DNA of 48,197 nucleotides, taken from assembly GCF_000765905.2 (NCBI RefSeq), contig NZ_JRPL02000015.1:1-48197 (forward strand), given 5' to 3'. A program made the position numbers and the translations under genes. Under the pieces are notes generated by a model. The model was not told where the DNA came from. It ran no database searches and saw only the letters and a program-made list of their open reading frames with translations. This stretch comes from Helicobacter trogontum. Its GTDB lineage: Bacteria; Campylobacterota; Campylobacteria; Campylobacterales; Helicobacteraceae. Numbering within the stretch: position 1 is the first letter of the stretch; each line of letters begins with the position of its first letter. Positions 45,129-48,197 of this stretch are shown in pieces.

Positions 45129-46409
45129 TTACTCGCTCAAGCGACGTATCTTTGCGCCCAAGGCGCTAAGTTTCACTTCAAGCTGTTCATATCCTCTGTC
45201 TAAGTGGTAAATTCTATGTATTTTCGTAATTCCCTTTGCCACAAGGGCGGCAAGCACAAGAGCAGATGAAGCACGTAGATCCGTTGCCATCACATCTGCA
45301 CCTATGAGTTCAGTTTTTCCATTAATTTGTGCTACATTGCCATCAATAGCTATATCAGCTCCTAATCGTTGTAGTTCATTAACATGCATAAAACGATTTT
45401 CAAATAAGGTTTCTTTAATAAAGCTTGATCCATTGCATTGTGTGCTTAATGCCATAAATTGTGCTTGCATGTCGGTTGGAAAACCTGGATATTCTGTTGT
45501 TGTGATGCGAAATGCTTGTAGGGCTTTTTCACACGGATAAAGTGTTATTGATTGATTTTTATCATTATTGCAAAACTCTGTTGAAAAACCAATTTCATTT
45601 AATTTTAATACAATGCTTTCAATATGTTCTTCGCATACATCATGTAGCGTGATTTGTGAGTTTGTAATTGCTCCAATACACAAATAAGTACCCACTTCGA
45701 TTCTATCTGGTATAACTCTTGTTGGCTTGAAGTCAAGTAACTCTCCATTTGTTCCTTCTATAACAATTTCTGAAGTGCCAATACCCTGAATTTGCAACCC
45801 ACCTTCTTGTAATGCCTGGCACAATTGTACAACTTCTGGTTCCTTGGCAGCATTAACAATACGTGTTTTTCCGTTTGCAAGTGCAGCTGCCATGATCACA
45901 TTACTTGTGCCTGTGACAGTTATTTTATCAAATACTATATCAGCACCTTTTAGTCCATTTTTTGCATGTGCCATAATATAGCCACCTTGCACTTCCACCG
46001 TAGCTCCAAGCTTTTGCATTGCCTTTATGTGTAAATCAACCGGTCTAGCTCCAATTGCACATCCACCTGGTAAACTTACTTCGCAATGTCCAAAACGTGC
46101 TAAGAGTGGTCCTAAAACAAGGATTGATGCACGCATTTTACGCACAATATCATAGACTGCCTTTGTGTTATTTACATTTGCGGTATTTATAATTCGATGT
46201 CCTGCACTCTTTGTTGTGATATTTGCTCCAAGCATTGTAAGTAAACGCATGAAAGTATTAATATCTGCTACTTCTGGAAGGTTATAAAATTCCATAGGTT
46301 GCTTAGCAAGCAGTGATAAAGCAAGCAGAGGTAGTGCCGCATTTTTTGCACCCGAAATTTTAACACTTCCTTGCAGCGTATGTCCACCTTCAATTTCTAA
46401 ATAATCCAT
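45129..46409 (-). CDS. murA: UDP-N-acetylglucosamine 1-carboxyvinyltransferase MurA
   Basis: MurA transfers enolpyruvate from PEP to UDP-GlcNAc, the first committed step of peptidoglycan synthesis, and is the target of fosfomycin. The 426 residues match the family. [14 protein letters not shown] near the start holds the conserved Lys-Asn. The catalytic Cys lies in [14 protein letters not shown] (C117), and the late motif [14 protein letters not shown] is present. Cys rather than Asp at 117 predicts sensitivity of the wild-type kind. It is divergent from tlpD. Confidence 0.97.
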   Translation of the reverse strand: MDYLEIEGGHTLQGSVKISGAKNAALPLLALSLLAKQPMEFYNLPEVADINTFMRLLTMLGANITTKSAGHRIINTANVNNTKAVYDIVRKMRASILVLGPLLARFGHCEVSLPGGCAIGARPVDLHIKAMQKLGATVEVQGGYIMAHAKNGLKGADIVFDKITVTGTSNVIMAAALANGKTRIVNAAKEPEVVQLCQALQEGGLQIQGIGTSEIVIEGTNGELLDFKPTRVIPDRIEVGTYLCIGAITNSQITLHDVCEEHIESIVLKLNEIGFSTEFCNNDKNQSITLYPCEKALQAFRITTTEYPGFPTDMQAQFMALSTQCNGSSFIKETLFENRFMHVNELQRLGADIAIDGNVAQINGKTELIGADVMATDLRASSALVLAALVAKGITKIHRIYHLDRGYEQLEVKLSALGAKIRRLSE

Positions 46410-46584
46410 AAAAAGTCCTCTTGAATGAAACTGATAACTAAAAGAAATATTAATGAAATATTATTGTAGCATATTTTACAGAATCTTATAATATGTGCAG
46501 TTTTTGTTATCAAATTAATACACAAAATACCATAAGCATAGTATTCTTTTGGTAAATAAAGTATGAAAAATAATAAAATTGTGA

Positions 46585-46590
46585 TAGAAT
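46585..46590 (+). promoter_or_regulatory. -10 element of tlpD
   Basis: GTGATAGAATATAGG holds TAGAAT preceded by TG one base upstream, 38 bp before the tlpD start. Confidence 0.5.
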
Positions 46591-46627
46591 ATAGGCATAT
46601 ATTTTAAATCTTTTAAGGTAATTTTGT

Positions 46628-47938
46628 ATGTTTTCATCTTCAAAAACATTGCGACAAGAGTTGCAAACTAAGGAACAAGAGAATAAAGCTTTGGCACAGG
46701 AGGTTGAATTTTACCGCCAAGTAAGTGCATTTGCATTTGAAGAGATTATTTTTGGCGTCTCTGAGGGTGAGATTGTTTTTCGTAATGCAAATGCAGAATC
46801 TATAAAGGATACAAAGTCGTTATTGACGCAGTTGGCAAGTAAAAATGCAATTGTAGCTTTAGATGATGTGTCTTATGCGGTAAAACATAAGAGAGTGCAT
46901 GATGTGGATTTGTATTGTCTTAAAAAATGTTCTTTCAGAGATAGGGATCTAGGTGGGTTAGACATCACACATTTACATCATGTTGCTTTGAAAGGTGGGC
47001 TTGGTGCAGCACAAGAGTCTTTTGTTGCTATCTTTAATGATTTAGGGCAGATTCTAAAGAGTTCAGAAGCGGCTGCAGATATTTCACAACAAGGACTTGA
47101 TATTACAAGAAAGTCCTTGTATGACATTGGTGAGTTGTGCGATAAGATGCAGCATGCACAGACTTTGGCACAATCTCTTAGCGGAAGAAGCAATGATATT
47201 ACAAATGTTATTTCACTTATTGATGATATTGCAGAGCAAACAAACTTGCTTGCGTTAAACGCGGCTATAGAGGCGGCAAGGGCAGGGGAGCATGGACGGG
47301 GATTTGCGGTTGTTGCTGATGAAGTAAGAAAACTTGCAGAAAAGACTCAAAAAGCTACAAAGGATATCGCAATTGTTGTGAAGGCAATGCAACAAGAGAG
47401 TGGGGATATACAAGTTAATACAGAAGAAATTAATACCATTTCAGAATCTATGCGTTGTAATGTTGATGATATGGTGGGTACGATGCAAGATTTATCCTCC
47501 TCCTCAGTTCGATCTAAGTATATGCTTAGCATTATAAATAATCTTGTATTTTGTTCGCTCGCAAAACTAGATCATGTGATCTATAAAAATAATCTTTATT
47601 CGTTTATACTTGATATTTCTGATGAATTTGGTATTACAGATCATAAGGGCTGTCGTCTTGGCAAATGGTATTATGAAGGTGATGGATATAAACATTTCAG
47701 AGACACAAAAGGATACAAAGATTTAGAAAAAGAGCATGCAACCGTGCATTCTTGTGCAAATGCTATTGCTATATCAATGAAAGAAAGTCGGACAATAGGT
47801 AAGGATTTTGTCGATAAAAATCTCGCTGTATTTGAAGAGGGCACAAAGGGTGTCGTGCGTGAGATTGATAATATGCTTAATGAGAAGAATAGTGAATTGC
47901 GAAAGTTATGTGGATCTAATTGTGACAATTCGCTTTGA
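46628..47938 (+). CDS. tlpD: Cytoplasmic chemoreceptor TlpD with zinc-binding CZB domain
   Basis: TlpD of H. pylori is a soluble receptor that links energy/oxidative conditions to CheA and steers the flagella. The 436 residues have no membrane segment. The N-terminal coiled coil (about 5-30) leads to a variable part. The signalling hairpin is almost invariant: [27 protein letters not shown] (about 200-225). A C-terminal CZB domain (about 310-400) carries [21 protein letters not shown], then LEKEHATVH; these His and Cys bind zinc in the family. It closely resembles H. pylori TlpD by length and motifs. AAGG precedes the ATG. Confidence 0.94.
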   Translation: MFSSSKTLRQELQTKEQENKALAQEVEFYRQVSAFAFEEIIFGVSEGEIVFRNANAESIKDTKSLLTQLASKNAIVALDDVSYAVKHKRVHDVDLYCLKKCSFRDRDLGGLDITHLHHVALKGGLGAAQESFVAIFNDLGQILKSSEAAADISQQGLDITRKSLYDIGELCDKMQHAQTLAQSLSGRSNDITNVISLIDDIAEQTNLLALNAAIEAARAGEHGRGFAVVADEVRKLAEKTQKATKDIAIVVKAMQQESGDIQVNTEEINTISESMRCNVDDMVGTMQDLSSSSVRSKYMLSIINNLVFCSLAKLDHVIYKNNLYSFILDISDEFGITDHKGCRLGKWYYEGDGYKHFRDTKGYKDLEKEHATVHSCANAIAISMKESRTIGKDFVDKNLAVFEEGTKGVVREIDNMLNEKNSELRKLCGSNCDNSL

Positions 47939-48167
47939 TTTATAGAATGAGAATTTTGGGATATGCATCTATCTTATGTATACTATCTATGTAAGAACTC
48001 CAACAAGTTGAGTCGTTTTTACTTAGTTTAAATTGTGTGAACAAATGGGGTATGTAATACAAGACACTTGGGATTTTAAATTAATAGTTTTTTATATCCA
48101 ACAAGATTTATATCTGACTAATTGTGCAGAAAAGTTTTTTATGAGAGTGGGAATGAGAGAATGAATC

Positions 48168-48196
48168 TAGATTCTATCCCAAAAATATAACCGATA
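48168..48196. repeat. 29-bp terminal inverted repeat, right copy
   Basis: Exact reverse complement of bases 2-30. It lies about 230 bp downstream of tlpD, in a stretch with no other gene. See the left copy for interpretation. Confidence 0.85.
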
Positions 48197-48197
48197 T

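Noticed and set aside
45129-46409. Long plus-strand frames antisense to murA
   Set aside because: They lack ribosome sites and homology and mirror the coding strand of murA.
1-48197. tRNA, rRNA, CRISPR arrays, insertion sequences, prophage
   Set aside because: Spacers were read for TPsiC-like motifs, evenly spaced repeats and transposase-like frames; none was found.

Overview
The window looks like a chromosomal segment of a Helicobacter species (Campylobacterota). The DNA is AT-rich, many promoters read as an extended -10 (TGNTATAAT-like) with no clear -35, and the gene set is typical of the group: cytoplasmic zinc-binding chemoreceptor TlpD, HugZ-type haem oxygenase, a ccoNOQP operon followed by epsilonproteobacterial small proteins, rpsO divergent from flhA, minD-minE, and a Campylobacter-style major porin. 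The porin suggests an enterohepatic rather than a gastric species, but I cannot name one. The genes are mostly housekeeping. I see no prophage, insertion sequence, CRISPR array, rRNA or tRNA.

Layout. 1-4.3 kb (minus): flhB, an outer-membrane barrel protein, a solitary CMP-sugar synthetase, hugZ. 4.6-6.7 kb (plus): rplY and a non-catalytic M16 peptidase homologue. 7.3-13.4 kb: ftsK with a very long linker, divergent from an uncharacterised 490-residue protein with an OB/cold-shock-like start. 14.2-18.0 kb (plus): hisS, a 2-hydroxyacid dehydrogenase, an LptF/LptG-type permease. 18.4-23.5 kb: SIMPL-domain protein, major porin, SPOR-NlpC/P60 hydrolase, MacB-type permease. 23.8-27.5 kb: an FkbM-type methyltransferase interrupted at a homopolymer, flhA, rpsO. 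28.0-33.6 kb (plus): ccoNOQP, a DUF4006-like protein, a 35-residue membrane peptide, a TPM-like protein, a FixH-like protein and rnpA. 33.9-36.5 kb: ogt, murI and a TrmN6-like methyltransferase with a large insert. 36.7-39.6 kb: an outer-membrane protein and metN-metI. 39.9-43.7 kb: putP with an extra domain, an SspB-like protein, minD-minE. 43.7-45.1 kb: a 1.4-kb gene-free region holding a 665-bp foldback. 45.1-47.9 kb: murA divergent from tlpD.

How the genes work together. flhA and flhB are export-gate parts of the flagellar type III apparatus, and tlpD feeds the chemotaxis pathway that steers the flagella. The cco block encodes the microaerobic cbb3 terminal oxidase plus small proteins likely to help build it. 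ftsK, minD-minE, murI, murA and the NlpC/P60 protein serve division and peptidoglycan. The FkbM-type and CMP-sugar genes point to variable surface glycans.

The most unusual signals are: (1) the 44121-44785 foldback, whose ~90-nt arms differ by transitions that all keep G-U pairing in a plus-strand RNA; (2) the FkbM-type gene with a C12 tract in frame and an A7 tract out of frame; (3) the roughly 850-residue FtsK linker; (4) strong excess of the heptamer AGATTCT/AGAATCT; (5) a perfect 29-bp inverted repeat at the two ends of the window; (6) a 35-residue peptide in the cco operon; (7) inserts in PutP and the TrmN6-like enzyme.
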